This document shows positions 27,523 to 36,175 of a stretch of 64,000 nucleotides of DNA, piece after piece; positions within the stretch are counted from its first letter, which is position 1, and each line of letters starts with the position of its first letter. Source of the stretch: JBKPNJ01 sp963695705 (lineage in GTDB: Bacteria > Actinomycetota > Actinomycetes > Propionibacteriales > Nocardioidaceae); the NCBI GenBank assembly GCA_963695705.1, contig CAVOHB010000009.1, positions 434,001 to 498,000 of the forward strand. Reading direction: 5' to 3'. The translations under genes and the position numbers were made by a program. The notes beneath the pieces are model-generated. The model did no database searches. It saw only the letters and a list, made by a program, of their open reading frames with translations, and had not been told where the DNA came from.

Positions 27523-29969
27523 GTCCAGTTGGCGACCGCGGGGAGGTCTGCGCCGTGCTGGCGGGTCCAGGTCCGCGCGGCAAGGCGTGCGTCGACCATC
27601 TGCTGGCGCAAGCCGGCCGCTCGGGTGCCGAGCGTCGGCACCCGGTCGATGACGTCGATGACGAGGTGGAAACGGTCCAGATCGTTGAGCATCACCATGT
27701 CGAACGGCGTGGTGGTGGTTCCGATCTCCTTGTATCCGCGCACGTGCAGTCCAGCGTGGTTGGTGCGTCGGTAGGTCAGCCGGTGGATGAGCCAGGGGTA
27801 GCCGTGGAAGGCGAAGATCACCGGTCTGTCCTGGGTGAACAGCGTGTCGAACTCGCTGTCGGGCAGTCCGTGGGGATGCTCCTTCTCCGGTTGCAGTCGC
27901 ATCAGGTCCACCACGTTGATGACGCGTACGCGCAGCTCAGGTAGCCGTTCCCGAAGTATCGCGGCGGCGGCCAAGGTCTCCAGAGTCGGGATGTCTCCGG
28001 CACAGGCGAGTACGACGTCGGGAACCGTTCCGACCTCGTCGCGGTGTCCCGCCCATTCCCAGATGCCGACGCCGCGGGCGCAGTGCAAGGCCGCGTCGCC
28101 CACCGAGAGCCAGTCCGACTGGGGTTGCTTACCGGCGACAACGACGTTGATGTAGTGCCGTGACCGAAGGCAGTGGTCGAAGGTCGACAGAAGCGTGTTG
28201 GCATCGGGCGGCAGATAGACCCGCACGATCTCGGGCTTCTTGTTCAGCACGACGTCGAGGAAGCCCGGGTCTTGGTGGGTGAACCCGTTGTGGTCTTGGC
28301 GCCACACGTGTGAGGACAGCAGATAGTTCAGGCTGGCGAGGGGTCTCCGCCATGCAACCTGGGCACTGGCTTCCAACCACTTCGCGTGCTGGTTGAACAT
28401 GGCGTCGACGATGTGGATGAACGCCTCGTAGCAGGTGAACAGTCCGTGCCGACCGGTGAGCAGGTAGCCCTCCAACAGTCCCTGGCACATGTGCTCGGAC
28501 AGCACCTCGATGACCCGGCCGGTCGGGTCGAGCTTCTCGTCGAACTCTCCGACCTCGGCCTGCCAGTCGCGGCCGGTGACGTCGAGGATGTCCTGCAACC
28601 GGTTGCTCGCCAGCTCGTCCGGAGCGAAGGTCAGAAAGTTCGTCCGGTTCGCATCGGTGACATCGCGCAACCAGCCGCCCAGCACCCGCGTGGCCTCATG
28701 CTGGGTATCACCCGGAGCGGACACCTCGACGCCGTAGCCACGCCAGTCGGGCAGACGCAGGTCACGCAGCAGGATCCCTCCGTTGGTCACCGGGTTCGAG
28801 CTCATCCGACGGTCACCGGCCGGCACGGCGTCCAGCAGCTCTCGTACCGGCCGGCCTGCCTCGTCGAAGAGCTCCTCGGGGCGATACGACCGCAGCCACT
28901 GCTCGAGCACCCGCCGATGACTCGCGTCCGTACGCGCCGCCGGCAATGGCACCTGATGGGCCCGGAAGGTGCCCTCCACCTGGACTCCGTCCACGACCGG
29001 CGGGCAGGTCCAGCCTTTCGGCGTCCGCAAGACGATCATCGGCCACGCCGGCCGTTCGGCAGCGGCGCCGCTGCGAGCCGCCTCCTGGATCTGGGCGATG
29101 CGGCCGAGACAGTCGTCCAGCGTCGCGGCCATGGCTTGATGCACGGTGGCCGGATCGTCGCCCGCGACGACCTGGGGTGCGTATCCGTAACCGCGGAACA
29201 GCTCCAGCAGCTCCGCTTCCGGGATCCTGGCCAGGATGGTGGGGTTGGCGATCTTGTACTGGTTCAACGCCAGGATCGGCAGCACCGCCCCGTCACGTCC
29301 CGGGTTGAGGAACTTGTTGCCGTGCCAGCTCGCGGCTAGCGGGCCGGTCTCCGCTTCGCCGTCGCCCACGACACAGAACACCGTCAGACCGGGATTGTCC
29401 AAAGCAGCGCCGTACGCGTGCAGCAGTGAGTAACCCAGCTCCCCACCCTCGTGGAAGGAGCCCGGTGTCTCCGGAGCGCAGTGGCTCGGAACCCCGCCGG
29501 GGTAGGAGAACTGAGCAAAGAAGGCCGCCATCCCCTGCGCGTTCTGCGGCGTGTGGCTGTACAGCTCGGAGTAGGTGCCCTCGAGCCATCCGCAGGCATT
29601 GGGCCCCGGCCCGCCGTGACCTGGGCCCGCGACGAACACCGCATCCAGTCCGCGAGCAACGATCTGCCGGTTCGCGTGCGCCCACACCAGGTTCAAGCCT
29701 GGAACGGTGCCGAAGTGACCGAGCAGCCGCGGTTTGATGTGCTCGGGAAGCAACGGTTCGCGCAGCAGCGGGTTGTTCATCAGGTAGATCTGGCCGACCG
29801 CCAGGTAGTTCGCAGCTCTCCACCACGAATCGAGGACTTCCAGCTGCTCACGGTTGAGGGGGCCGGATGCGTCGCCAAGGGCGTAGGGCCCGGGCGCAAC
29901 GGTCTCGCCAGTGCTGCTCGCCTCGTTGTCCGACGACGTGTCCCCGCCCATACTCGCCAACTGCGTCAT
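27510..29969 (-). CDS. xfp: Xylulose-5-phosphate / fructose-6-phosphate phosphoketolase
   Basis: An 819-aa thiamine-diphosphate enzyme that splits xylulose-5-P (or fructose-6-P) into acetyl phosphate and an aldose phosphate. Motifs: NREQLEVLDSWWRAANYLAV, GHFGTVPGLNLVWAHANR, FVAGPGHGGPGPNACGWLEG, TVFCVVGDGEAETGPLAASW (ThDP-binding GDGE), and SSHVWRQDHNGFTHQDPGFL. The length is normal. The product is used by the overlapping acetate kinase, giving one ATP without lower glycolysis. The neighbouring UspA genes suggest an energy-stress or low-oxygen setting, by analogy with other actinobacteria. Confidence 0.95.
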   Translation of the reverse strand: MTQLASMGGDTSSDNEASSTGETVAPGPYALGDASGPLNREQLEVLDSWWRAANYLAVGQIYLMNNPLLREPLLPEHIKPRLLGHFGTVPGLNLVWAHANRQIVARGLDAVFVAGPGHGGPGPNACGWLEGTYSELYSHTPQNAQGMAAFFAQFSYPGGVPSHCAPETPGSFHEGGELGYSLLHAYGAALDNPGLTVFCVVGDGEAETGPLAASWHGNKFLNPGRDGAVLPILALNQYKIANPTILARIPEAELLELFRGYGYAPQVVAGDDPATVHQAMAATLDDCLGRIAQIQEAARSGAAAERPAWPMIVLRTPKGWTCPPVVDGVQVEGTFRAHQVPLPAARTDASHRRVLEQWLRSYRPEELFDEAGRPVRELLDAVPAGDRRMSSNPVTNGGILLRDLRLPDWRGYGVEVSAPGDTQHEATRVLGGWLRDVTDANRTNFLTFAPDELASNRLQDILDVTGRDWQAEVGEFDEKLDPTGRVIEVLSEHMCQGLLEGYLLTGRHGLFTCYEAFIHIVDAMFNQHAKWLEASAQVAWRRPLASLNYLLSSHVWRQDHNGFTHQDPGFLDVVLNKKPEIVRVYLPPDANTLLSTFDHCLRSRHYINVVVAGKQPQSDWLSVGDAALHCARGVGIWEWAGHRDEVGTVPDVVLACAGDIPTLETLAAAAILRERLPELRVRVINVVDLMRLQPEKEHPHGLPDSEFDTLFTQDRPVIFAFHGYPWLIHRLTYRRTNHAGLHVRGYKEIGTTTTPFDMVMLNDLDRFHLVIDVIDRVPTLGTRAAGLRQQMVDARLAARTWTRQHGADLPAVANWTWPG

Positions 29970-30175
29970 CGGTGACCTTCCTCGTGGCCTGCCGCATCGT
30001 CGAGAGTCGCTGTCGACATCCGATCAGTGCCGTCCCGGTTTGTGGAGCATATTCCGTCGCAGGTCCCGAAGATCGAGCACACATCGCCTGGCGCCGGGTA
30101 TGAGCCTGCAGTCCGTGCTCAGTGAAGCCCCGCCTTTCGTGGATTGCCGGTTGGGGTGGGCCCATGCAGCGTTGG

Positions 30176-31069
30176 CTAAGCGATCCCGTCGATGTAGGCG
30201 ACCACGCGATTCAGCAGGGACGTCGCCTTCAGCAGCTCCACGGGTGGCGCCGGGGGGTTCTCCGCGAGCTCGTAGAGGAGCGGAGCCGCTGCCTGATGGC
30301 CGAGCTGCAGAGCCGCCTGCGCACAAGCCCGGGCCGCGTCGCGTACGGCTGCCGGCTCGACCGTCCAGATTGCCTCGAAGAGCCGTTGTCTATCGGCGAC
30401 CGTCGACTGTCCGGGCAGCTCCCATGCGGTGAGCATCGCGGGGTAGTCCGGCGCGTCACAGACGACCACCCACTCCCGCCGCATCGGGGCTCGGTCCGGG
30501 AGGTGCACCAGGATCATGTCCCCGACAGACTCCGGCGCGTCGGCGAAGTCGGCGAAGACCGTTGTCGAGTGGGCGATCCGAGCCAGCTCGGTCCACCGTT
30601 CCTGCGAGGCGCGAAAGAACCGATGCTGTTGGAATGAACCAAAGATGATCGGCCTCTCGGCCCGGGCGCAGCACTCGTCCTCGATGGCCCATGAGAGTGC
30701 GATCAGCGTCGCCTTCTTGAGCCGTCGCGGCTCCAGCGCGGGGTGGTCTCGGCGGAGCGTCGCGAAGACGGACGGAGCGCCCGGGGGCTCCTGGACGGCG
30801 GCCTGGGCCACTGCGAGCTCCGCGATCGCCACCTCCAGGCGTGCGCCGGCATCCCGGCGGCGGATCACCCGCATCACCAGCTCCACGTCACGTTCGCTGT
30901 ATCGGCGGTGCCCGCTGTCACGGCGCTCTGGTCGGGGGAACCCGTGCCGGGACTCCCACATCCGCAGGGTGGCCGGCGTCAACCCGGTTCGCTCGGCGAG
31001 GTCGCCGATCGTGAGGCGCCCATGCGTCGTACCGCTGGGTGAGCTCGTGGGTTGCGGTGCGGGATTCAC
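30176..31069 (-). CDS. MerR-type regulator with DICT sensory domain
   Basis: A 297-aa regulator. Residues 19-85 form the MerR HTH and wing (TIGDLAERTGLTPATLRMWE, FPRPERRDSGHRRYSERDVE). Residues about 120-260 form a DICT-like domain (KKATLIALSWAIEDECCARA, RPIIFGSFQQHRFF, VFADFADAPE, REWVVVCDAPDYPAMLTAWE), seen in light- or stress-linked regulators. The C-terminal 35 residues are helical. It is divergent from the 80-aa/FHA/NmrA/CPBP operon, with a 23-bp perfect inverted repeat in between, which is the likely operator for both directions. Confidence 0.88.
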   Translation of the reverse strand: MNPAPQPTSSPSGTTHGRLTIGDLAERTGLTPATLRMWESRHGFPRPERRDSGHRRYSERDVELVMRVIRRRDAGARLEVAIAELAVAQAAVQEPPGAPSVFATLRRDHPALEPRRLKKATLIALSWAIEDECCARAERPIIFGSFQQHRFFRASQERWTELARIAHSTTVFADFADAPESVGDMILVHLPDRAPMRREWVVVCDAPDYPAMLTAWELPGQSTVADRQRLFEAIWTVEPAAVRDAARACAQAALQLGHQAAAPLLYELAENPPAPPVELLKATSLLNRVVAYIDGIA

Positions 31070-31098
31070 TCTGTCAGAGTAGACCTAAACAGTCTGTT

Positions 31099-31121
31099 GA
31101 GAAAAGTGTTGAACTTTTCTC
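31099..31121. promoter_or_regulatory. Perfect 9-5-9 inverted repeat, candidate MerR-DICT operator
   Basis: Arms gagaaaagt (31099-31107) and acttttctc (31113-31121) around gttga. It lies 29 bases before the MerR-DICT gene and just upstream of the AAGGAG site (31129-31134) of the divergent 80-aa gene. It is an AT-rich island in a GC-rich context. The assignment as operator is inferred. Confidence 0.75.
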
Positions 31122-31141
31122 TTATCCCAAGGAGACCCACG

Positions 31142-31384
31142 ATGTCCGAGAGCACCGCCACCACCACCCACAGCAGCGAGGTTGTCGACTGGACCGACCT
31201 CGGTCGTGAGATGTGGTCGTTCCTGACCGGTCGCGAGGCCGCGATCAACTACAGGTTCATCGACATGGCCGTCGAGGTCCCGCGGGACACCGGTGCCGAC
31301 GCTGCGCGGGCGACCTGGAAGCTCAACGGCACCCTCCAGGTCACCACCAAGGACAACGCGGTCCCGACCGATCGCGACGCCTGA
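31142..31384 (+). CDS. Small acidic protein of unknown function (80 aa), first gene of operon
   Basis: An 80-aa protein. ATG at 31142 has AAGGAG at 7-base spacing. After a Ser/Thr-rich start (MSESTATTTHSSE) comes DWTDLGREMWSFLTGREAAI and MAVEVPRDTGADAARATWKL, a compact alpha-plus-beta pattern. I do not recognise a named family. It is followed after 3 bases by the FHA gene and shares the divergent control region with the MerR-DICT gene, so it is very likely expressed and acts with the FHA protein. Confidence 0.75.
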   Translation: MSESTATTTHSSEVVDWTDLGREMWSFLTGREAAINYRFIDMAVEVPRDTGADAARATWKLNGTLQVTTKDNAVPTDRDA

Positions 31385-31387
31385 CCG

Positions 31388-32266
31388 ATGACCGTCGACT
31401 TCATGGTGGATGCCGACCTGGAGTTCTCGGTCGACATCCCGGGCTCGCGACCCGTGACCGGGGTTCTGAGCGGTTCCGGGAAGACCTTGGAGCTGCGGGT
31501 CAGTGACCCCTTCCTGTTCGCCGGGCGGTCAGACTCCGGTGCCATCCGCGGGCTGGCGAACGGGCTCGCCCGCCAGGGACTGTCCCTTACCGTTGTCACG
31601 CCCTCCGGGCCGCTGGTAACGCTGGGCACGCCACGGACATCGTGGCTGCAGCGCCGGCTGACCGGGTCGCGGCACATCCGGATCGAGCGCGGCGCCGGCC
31701 TATGGTCACTGGTTCGCGGGCGCACCCTGGCGCCGAGCGGGGGCGCGCTACCTGCCGGCGACCTCGCACCCCCGCCCACCCTCTTCCCGATCGCGCCCAC
31801 GATGGCACGGCAACGTCGTCGGCCGGTGACCACGACGCACGACCCGAACGGCGGAGGGGATCCGCGGATGATCATGGCGGCTCCGCCGCACCCGAGGCCG
31901 GACGACCGCAAACAGGTGTTCCGGCTGCGTGCCGACGTCACCTCTATCGGCGCCGGCCCGGACTGCGACATCCGGTTGCCCGGACTCGAGCCGCTGCACG
32001 CCGAGATCCGGCACGACGACGGGGACGAGTTCGTGCTGGTGCGGATCGGCGGTGGGGACACGCGGGTGAACGGCGCCCCGGTCGACAGGGCTGTGCTGCG
32101 AACCGCCTCCCGTGTCGAGGTCGGCACTTGGACTCTGTCGTTCTACCGCGAGGAGTTCGCCGACCACGGCCGCCCGTACGGTGGTCGCGTCGGTGGCGAG
32201 TTCGGTCGTCAGCGTTCTCAGCCGAGCAGGACGAGTCCCGGCAGGCGCGAGGTGGAGTACCAGTGA
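31388..32266 (+). CDS. FHA domain-containing protein
   Basis: A 292-aa protein. The first 100 residues are beta-rich with no recognised domain; 110-170 is a Pro/Arg linker; about 175-260 is an FHA-like fold (VFRLRADVTSIGAGPDCDIR, PGLEPLHAEIRHDDGDEFVL, GDTRVNGAPVDRAVLR, VEVGTWTLSFYREEFADHGR). The usual phosphothreonine contacts are only partly conserved: S/GPDCDIRLPG and H-A-E-I replace R-S-x-x-x-D and S-x-x-H. The tail is basic. It overlaps the next gene by four bases (GTGA). Confidence 0.85.
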   Translation: MTVDFMVDADLEFSVDIPGSRPVTGVLSGSGKTLELRVSDPFLFAGRSDSGAIRGLANGLARQGLSLTVVTPSGPLVTLGTPRTSWLQRRLTGSRHIRIERGAGLWSLVRGRTLAPSGGALPAGDLAPPPTLFPIAPTMARQRRRPVTTTHDPNGGGDPRMIMAAPPHPRPDDRKQVFRLRADVTSIGAGPDCDIRLPGLEPLHAEIRHDDGDEFVLVRIGGGDTRVNGAPVDRAVLRTASRVEVGTWTLSFYREEFADHGRPYGGRVGGEFGRQRSQPSRTSPGRREVEYQ

Positions 32267-33171
32267 CATCATCCGGCCCAGTCCTGGTCGCGGGAGCATC
32301 GGGCTTCGTAGGCCGACGGCTGTGCTCCGCGCTGACAGCGGCCGGCCACGACGTGCGGGCGATGACGCGGAGCCCCGACTGCTACGTAGGGGACGGCGAA
32401 CCGGTGCACGGGGACGTGCGCGACGTCGCATCACTGCAGAAGGCGCTGCATGGGTCCCGGGCGGCGTACTACCTGGTGCATTCCCTGGACTCGAAGGAAT
32501 TCGAGCGTCTGGACGCGGAGGCCGCCCGAGCGTTCGGCGAGGCCGCTGCCGGAGCAGGGGTCGAGCAGATCATCTACCTCGGCGGGCTCGGCAGTGATAG
32601 CGACCGGTTGTCCTCGCACCTGAGCAGTCGACGCGAGGTGGAAGGCCTCCTCGGTGCCGCCGGCGTTCCGGTCACCGTCCTGCGAGCGGGCATCATCGTC
32701 GGTGCCGGCGGCATCTCCTGGGAGATGACGCGGCAGCTGGTCGACCACCTTCCCGCTATGGTCACTCCACGGTGGGTGCGGACCAGGACACAGCCGATCG
32801 CCGTGGCTGACGTCGTTCGCTATCTGGTCGGGGTTCTGGACGAGCCACGAGCGATTGGCCGGGTGTTCGACATCGGCGGCCCTGAGGTGCTTCAGTACGT
32901 CACCATGCTGCGCCGGGTCGCCAAGATCAAGCGGAGGCCGTTGGTGATCGTGCCGGTACCTCTGCTCACCCCCGCCCTGTCGGCGCGCTGGCTGTCGCTG
33001 GTGACCACCGTTAATACGCAGGCGGGGCGGTCGCTGGTCGACTCGATGGCCAACGAGGTCGTGGTACAGGACGACAGCATCACCTCGATCGTCCCGTTCG
33101 AGCCGATCGGATATGACGATGCTGTGCGCACCGCCTTGAGAGAGCACGACCAGCTGGAGGCCTCCAGATGA
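32263..33171 (+). CDS. NAD(P)H-binding protein, NmrA/atypical SDR type
   Basis: A 302-aa extended-SDR-like protein: VLVAGASGFVGRRLCSALTA (GxxGxxG), DVRAMTRSPDCYV, VHGDVRDVASLQKALHG, AAYYLVHSL, IIYLGGLGSDSDRLSSHLSS, and VTVLRAGIIVGAGGISWEMT. The YxxxK catalytic pair of normal SDRs is not evident, in keeping with regulatory or quinone/ubiquinone-side members. The GTG at 32263 sits within the stop of the FHA gene with GGTGGAG just upstream. It is the third gene of the MerR-DICT-linked operon. Confidence 0.87.
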   Translation: MTSSGPVLVAGASGFVGRRLCSALTAAGHDVRAMTRSPDCYVGDGEPVHGDVRDVASLQKALHGSRAAYYLVHSLDSKEFERLDAEAARAFGEAAAGAGVEQIIYLGGLGSDSDRLSSHLSSRREVEGLLGAAGVPVTVLRAGIIVGAGGISWEMTRQLVDHLPAMVTPRWVRTRTQPIAVADVVRYLVGVLDEPRAIGRVFDIGGPEVLQYVTMLRRVAKIKRRPLVIVPVPLLTPALSARWLSLVTTVNTQAGRSLVDSMANEVVVQDDSITSIVPFEPIGYDDAVRTALREHDQLEASR

Positions 33172-33175
33172 CGCG

Positions 33176-33973
33176 GTGGCTTCCCGCTTCGCGACCGTGA
33201 CCGTCCACTCGTCATCGCGGCGCGCCACGGACCGGTGGCGACGTGTGCGACGGGAGCTGGAGTCTCGCCTGCCGATGCCGCTCACGCACGTGGCGCCCGT
33301 CGAGCATCCCGAGTCTGCGTCGGTCGTCGCCCGGAGGCGGCGCGTCGTGGGTGGGGTTTCCCTGCTGGGCACGGGTCTGCTCGGTCTGTCGCTGTCAAGC
33401 AAGCCGGACTCCAAGGCGTTCTACGGTCTCACCGGTGCGGTCGCGGCCACCTGGACGGCGGGCGGGCTCTTGTCGGGTCCACTTCACCTCGGCTGGATCC
33501 AGGGCCGGGACCAGCGGCTGCGCCGACCGATCCTCACACCGGTCGCCACCGGCGTGGGGGCTTTCGCCTTCTTCTACGGCTGTGCGCTGGTCGCACGGCG
33601 GATCCCCGTTCTCGATCGGGCGATCGGCAACGTGCTGACGTTCGCCGAGGAGGGCAGCGGCGCGATGATCGTGGCCACGACGCTGGCCAATGGTCTCGGT
33701 GAGGAGGTGTTCTTCCGTGGCGCCATGTATGCAGCCTTGGATGCGGACCAGGCGGTCGTCGTCTCGACGGCGGTCTACACGCTGGCGACCGCCTCGACCC
33801 GCAATCCGGCACTGATGCTGGCGGCTGCGATCATGGGCGCGCTGTTCGGCCTGCAACGCCGTGCCTCCGGAGGTCTGCAGGCGCCCGTGCTCACCCACCT
33901 GACGTGGTCCACCCTGATGGTGCGCTACTTGCCGCCGCTGTTCCGTCGCGCCCACGGTCGCGCCCTGGACTAG
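33176..33973 (+). CDS. CPBP family intramembrane metalloprotease
   Basis: A 265-aa membrane protein with about six hydrophobic segments. The catalytic motif is ANGLGEEVFFRGAMYAALDA (EExxxR), and the second motif is LTHLTWSTLMVRYLP with the conserved His; together they mark CAAX-protease/bacteriocin-processing (CPBP, ABI) proteins. The start is a GTG four bases past the previous stop; an ATG at 33168 is out of frame and dies quickly. It is the last gene of the operon begun at 31142. Confidence 0.87.
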   Translation: MASRFATVTVHSSSRRATDRWRRVRRELESRLPMPLTHVAPVEHPESASVVARRRRVVGGVSLLGTGLLGLSLSSKPDSKAFYGLTGAVAATWTAGGLLSGPLHLGWIQGRDQRLRRPILTPVATGVGAFAFFYGCALVARRIPVLDRAIGNVLTFAEEGSGAMIVATTLANGLGEEVFFRGAMYAALDADQAVVVSTAVYTLATASTRNPALMLAAAIMGALFGLQRRASGGLQAPVLTHLTWSTLMVRYLPPLFRRAHGRALD

Positions 33974-34191
33974 GCGGCCAGCAGCACACCTGCTTGACGT
34001 CGGCACAGGGTTGTGATGGATCGTGGCGCCGCAGGCGCGCTGAGGCTCTTCTCGACCCGGGCCGCCCGAAACCGGCCGTGCGACCCCCGCTCACGGCGGG
34101 CAACAATACGTAAGAGATCATTTACTTACAGTCACAGAGATCCGCGGGGTGACTGCCGTGCGAGTGATACGCCGCAGAGCGGGGGATCGTC

Positions 34192-35037
34192 ATGGGGAAC
34201 CGTGCCAGGCCTTGGCGCGAACGCCACCAGCTGATCGTGCTCCCGGCCGTTCTCGTCGGCCTCGTGGCCGCGGTCGCCCCGCTCGCGTCCGGGACAGGGG
34301 CTGGGTCCGGTGTGAGTGGTCCGACGCCTGTCTCACGCCAGTCGGTCGTCCTGCTGCCCGACATGACGCCACTCAAGGCACGGGACATGGTGATCTACCT
34401 TGACGACGGGCATCGGCGACTCCGCTTCACGGCCGGCTTGGCGAACATCGGCCGCGGGCCCATGGAGGTGAGGCCGAACAACACCCAGCCATGTGCGGCG
34501 CACAAGAGGCACGCCTCACAGATCATCTACCGCGATCTCGACCGCAACCATTTCTTCCGACGCAGTGTCGACGTCGAGTTCACGCGCAGGTCAGCCGGCT
34601 GCATGGTCTTCCATCCCCAGCACAACCACTGGCATTTCGAGGCCGCATCTCGGTACACGGTCTACCGACCCGAGTCGGCAAAGAACATTCTCGTACGCGC
34701 TCGCAAGATGAGCTTCTGCCTGCGTGACTCCGAGCTGGTTCCGGCCCGGCTCGGCACGTTCCACCATCGGCAGTACTACCGCGAGTGTGGTCGAGACACC
34801 GCGCAGGGCATCTCGACCGGGTGGGTAGACGTGTACTCGTCAGATCTTTTCGGCCAGGCACTCCGGCTGCCCGACCGGCTCCCGGACGGCGTGTACTGCC
34901 TGGGCATCCGGGTGGACCCGCTCAATGAGCTGCGCGAGAGCGACGAGTACAACAACCAGTCGTCACGGCCGTTCCGCCTGCATGGTGATCGGGCGCTTTC
35001 CGTCAAGACCGACGCGTGCCGTTTGGATCGAAGCTGA
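34192..35037 (+). CDS. Secreted lysyl oxidase-like copper protein
   Basis: A 281-aa protein. A signal peptide is visible (basic MGNRARPWRERHQL, then LIVLPAVLVGLVAAVAPLAS). The body has the copper site of lysyl oxidases, CMVFHPQHNHWHFEAASRY, with three His in register, followed by KMSFCLRDSEL and the C-terminal YCLGIRVDPLNELRESDEYN. Eukaryotic homologues oxidise lysine amino groups with a peptidyl quinone; bacterial ones are exported and little studied. It stands alone, 218 bases from the CPBP gene. Confidence 0.9.
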   Translation: MGNRARPWRERHQLIVLPAVLVGLVAAVAPLASGTGAGSGVSGPTPVSRQSVVLLPDMTPLKARDMVIYLDDGHRRLRFTAGLANIGRGPMEVRPNNTQPCAAHKRHASQIIYRDLDRNHFFRRSVDVEFTRRSAGCMVFHPQHNHWHFEAASRYTVYRPESAKNILVRARKMSFCLRDSELVPARLGTFHHRQYYRECGRDTAQGISTGWVDVYSSDLFGQALRLPDRLPDGVYCLGIRVDPLNELRESDEYNNQSSRPFRLHGDRALSVKTDACRLDRS

Positions 35038-35150
35038 CCGTCGGCCAGGGACCGGCAGAGTCAGCCTTGCGCCGTCGAGGCTGGGTCGGGGTGGATGGTG
35101 GCGCTCCGGGCGCTAACAGCGTGCGCCGATAGGTCCGAGGCAGCGTGCCG

Positions 35151-35227
35151 GGAATTGCGCGGTTGTTGGTCACGGTTGAGCTCCGCCGCCGCCGGCCGGT
35201 GACCAACCAGTGCGCAAAACGTCGGTG
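35151..35227. repeat. Dispersed hairpin element, copy 1
   Basis: A 77-base element whose 19-base arms (35155-35173 and 35199-35217) pair at 16 of 19 positions. The left 30 bases (starting ggaattgcgcggttgttggt) match copy 2 at 60696-60725 at 29 of 30, and the right end (gcgcaaaacgtcggt) matches it at 14 of 15. The loop differs in length. It is probably a small palindromic repeat or mobile-element remnant. Confidence 0.8.
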
Positions 35228-35258
35228 GACGAAGTCTCTCCCCGACCTCTGCAGACTG

Positions 35259-35295
35259 GTCTACTATCCGATGTGACCGCATCGCATAGTAGACG
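35259..35295. promoter_or_regulatory. Long imperfect palindrome upstream of amidohydrolase, candidate operator
   Basis: Arms gtctactat (35259-35267) and atagtagac (35286-35294) are perfect complements; one mismatch inward, five more bases pair (35269-35273 with 35280-35284). The right arm carries the octamer AGTAGACG (35288-35295) that recurs in other promoters of this cluster. GAGGAGGA for the amidohydrolase follows at once. Likely bound by the XRE-cupin regulator encoded 1 kb away; inferred. Confidence 0.75.
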
Positions 35296-35311
35296 TCGAG
35301 GAGGACCGTTC

Positions 35312-36175
35312 GTGGCAGCACCGGAGAAGGTCAAGGGCAGGGTCATCGACGCGCACAGCCACATCGGGGAGATGGAGGCCTGGCAGTTCTACAACCTCAA
35401 GGAGCCGGTCAAGCCGACCGTGTACGAGTTCGCCGACGCGAACGCCTATCTGCGGCATCTCGACGGGGTCGGCGCCGAGCGGGGTCTCATCCTTCCCAAC
35501 TACGGCATCCCGGTCCAGAGCCAGCCGTTCTCACTCAACGACCTGGTTCTCGAGTCGGTGCAGAGCAGCGACCGGCTGGTGGGCGGGCTCTGGGTCTCGT
35601 TCCTTCCACAGAACAAGGACATGACCCTCAAGACCCTGGAGCGTGCCGGGGAAGACGGCATCGTCGCACTGAAGACGACGTTCCTGCTGGGTGGCAATCC
35701 TGACCCGGGCACCTGGGATGAGGAGACCAAGCAGATCGCGGAGGCCTGCTTCGACGCGGTCGAGCAGCACGACCTCATGTTCCACTTCCACACGAGTGCG
35801 GGCGGGACGTCGGACATCAACAACTTCGTGCCACTGGTCGAGCAGTACGGCAAGCGGATCAAGATCTACCTCGTGCACTTCGGCGGTGGAGTGAGCGGTC
35901 ATATCAAGCTGGTCCCGCAGTTCCTCGACTGGGTGGAGCAGGGCTACCACGTCTACTGCGACACGACCTGGGCCATCGGCTTCGGATCGCGATGGTTGAT
36001 GACGGAGATCGAGCGACGCGGGATCGGTGCGGACCGGGTGCTTTTCGCCTCCGACGAGCCGTGGAGCGACTTCTGGAGCGAGTACTGGAAGATCAACGGC
36101 GCACCGGTCAGTACCGAGCTGAAGCAGCGGATCCTCTACCAGAACTACGAGGACTTGTACGGCGGCCGGGCATAG
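35312..36175 (+). CDS. Amidohydrolase family protein (TIM-barrel metal-dependent hydrolase)
   Basis: A 287-aa Amidohydrolase_2-type enzyme. The metal-binding HxH is RVIDAHSHIGEM; later ligands are in HDLMFHFHTSAGG (His) and LVHFGGGVSGH (His), and the catalytic Asp is in VLFASDEPWSDFW. This subfamily includes decarboxylases and C-N or C-C hydrolases. The start is GTG 35312 with GAGGAGGA at 7-base spacing. It is preceded by the longest palindrome of the putative regulon. In this cluster it is a candidate to do the job of the missing nitrilase, but that is a guess. Confidence 0.88.
   Translation: MAAPEKVKGRVIDAHSHIGEMEAWQFYNLKEPVKPTVYEFADANAYLRHLDGVGAERGLILPNYGIPVQSQPFSLNDLVLESVQSSDRLVGGLWVSFLPQNKDMTLKTLERAGEDGIVALKTTFLLGGNPDPGTWDEETKQIAEACFDAVEQHDLMFHFHTSAGGTSDINNFVPLVEQYGKRIKIYLVHFGGGVSGHIKLVPQFLDWVEQGYHVYCDTTWAIGFGSRWLMTEIERRGIGADRVLFASDEPWSDFWSEYWKINGAPVSTELKQRILYQNYEDLYGGRA

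Noticed and set aside
29970..30175. Small gene or RNA between phosphoketolase and the MerR-DICT gene
   Set aside because: No ribosome site, hairpin with T-run or conserved frame is visible in these 206 bases.
33974..34191. Gene between the CPBP protease and lysyl oxidase genes
   Set aside because: Frames are short and without motifs; an AT-rich patch around 34105-34135 is probably just the lysyl oxidase promoter.
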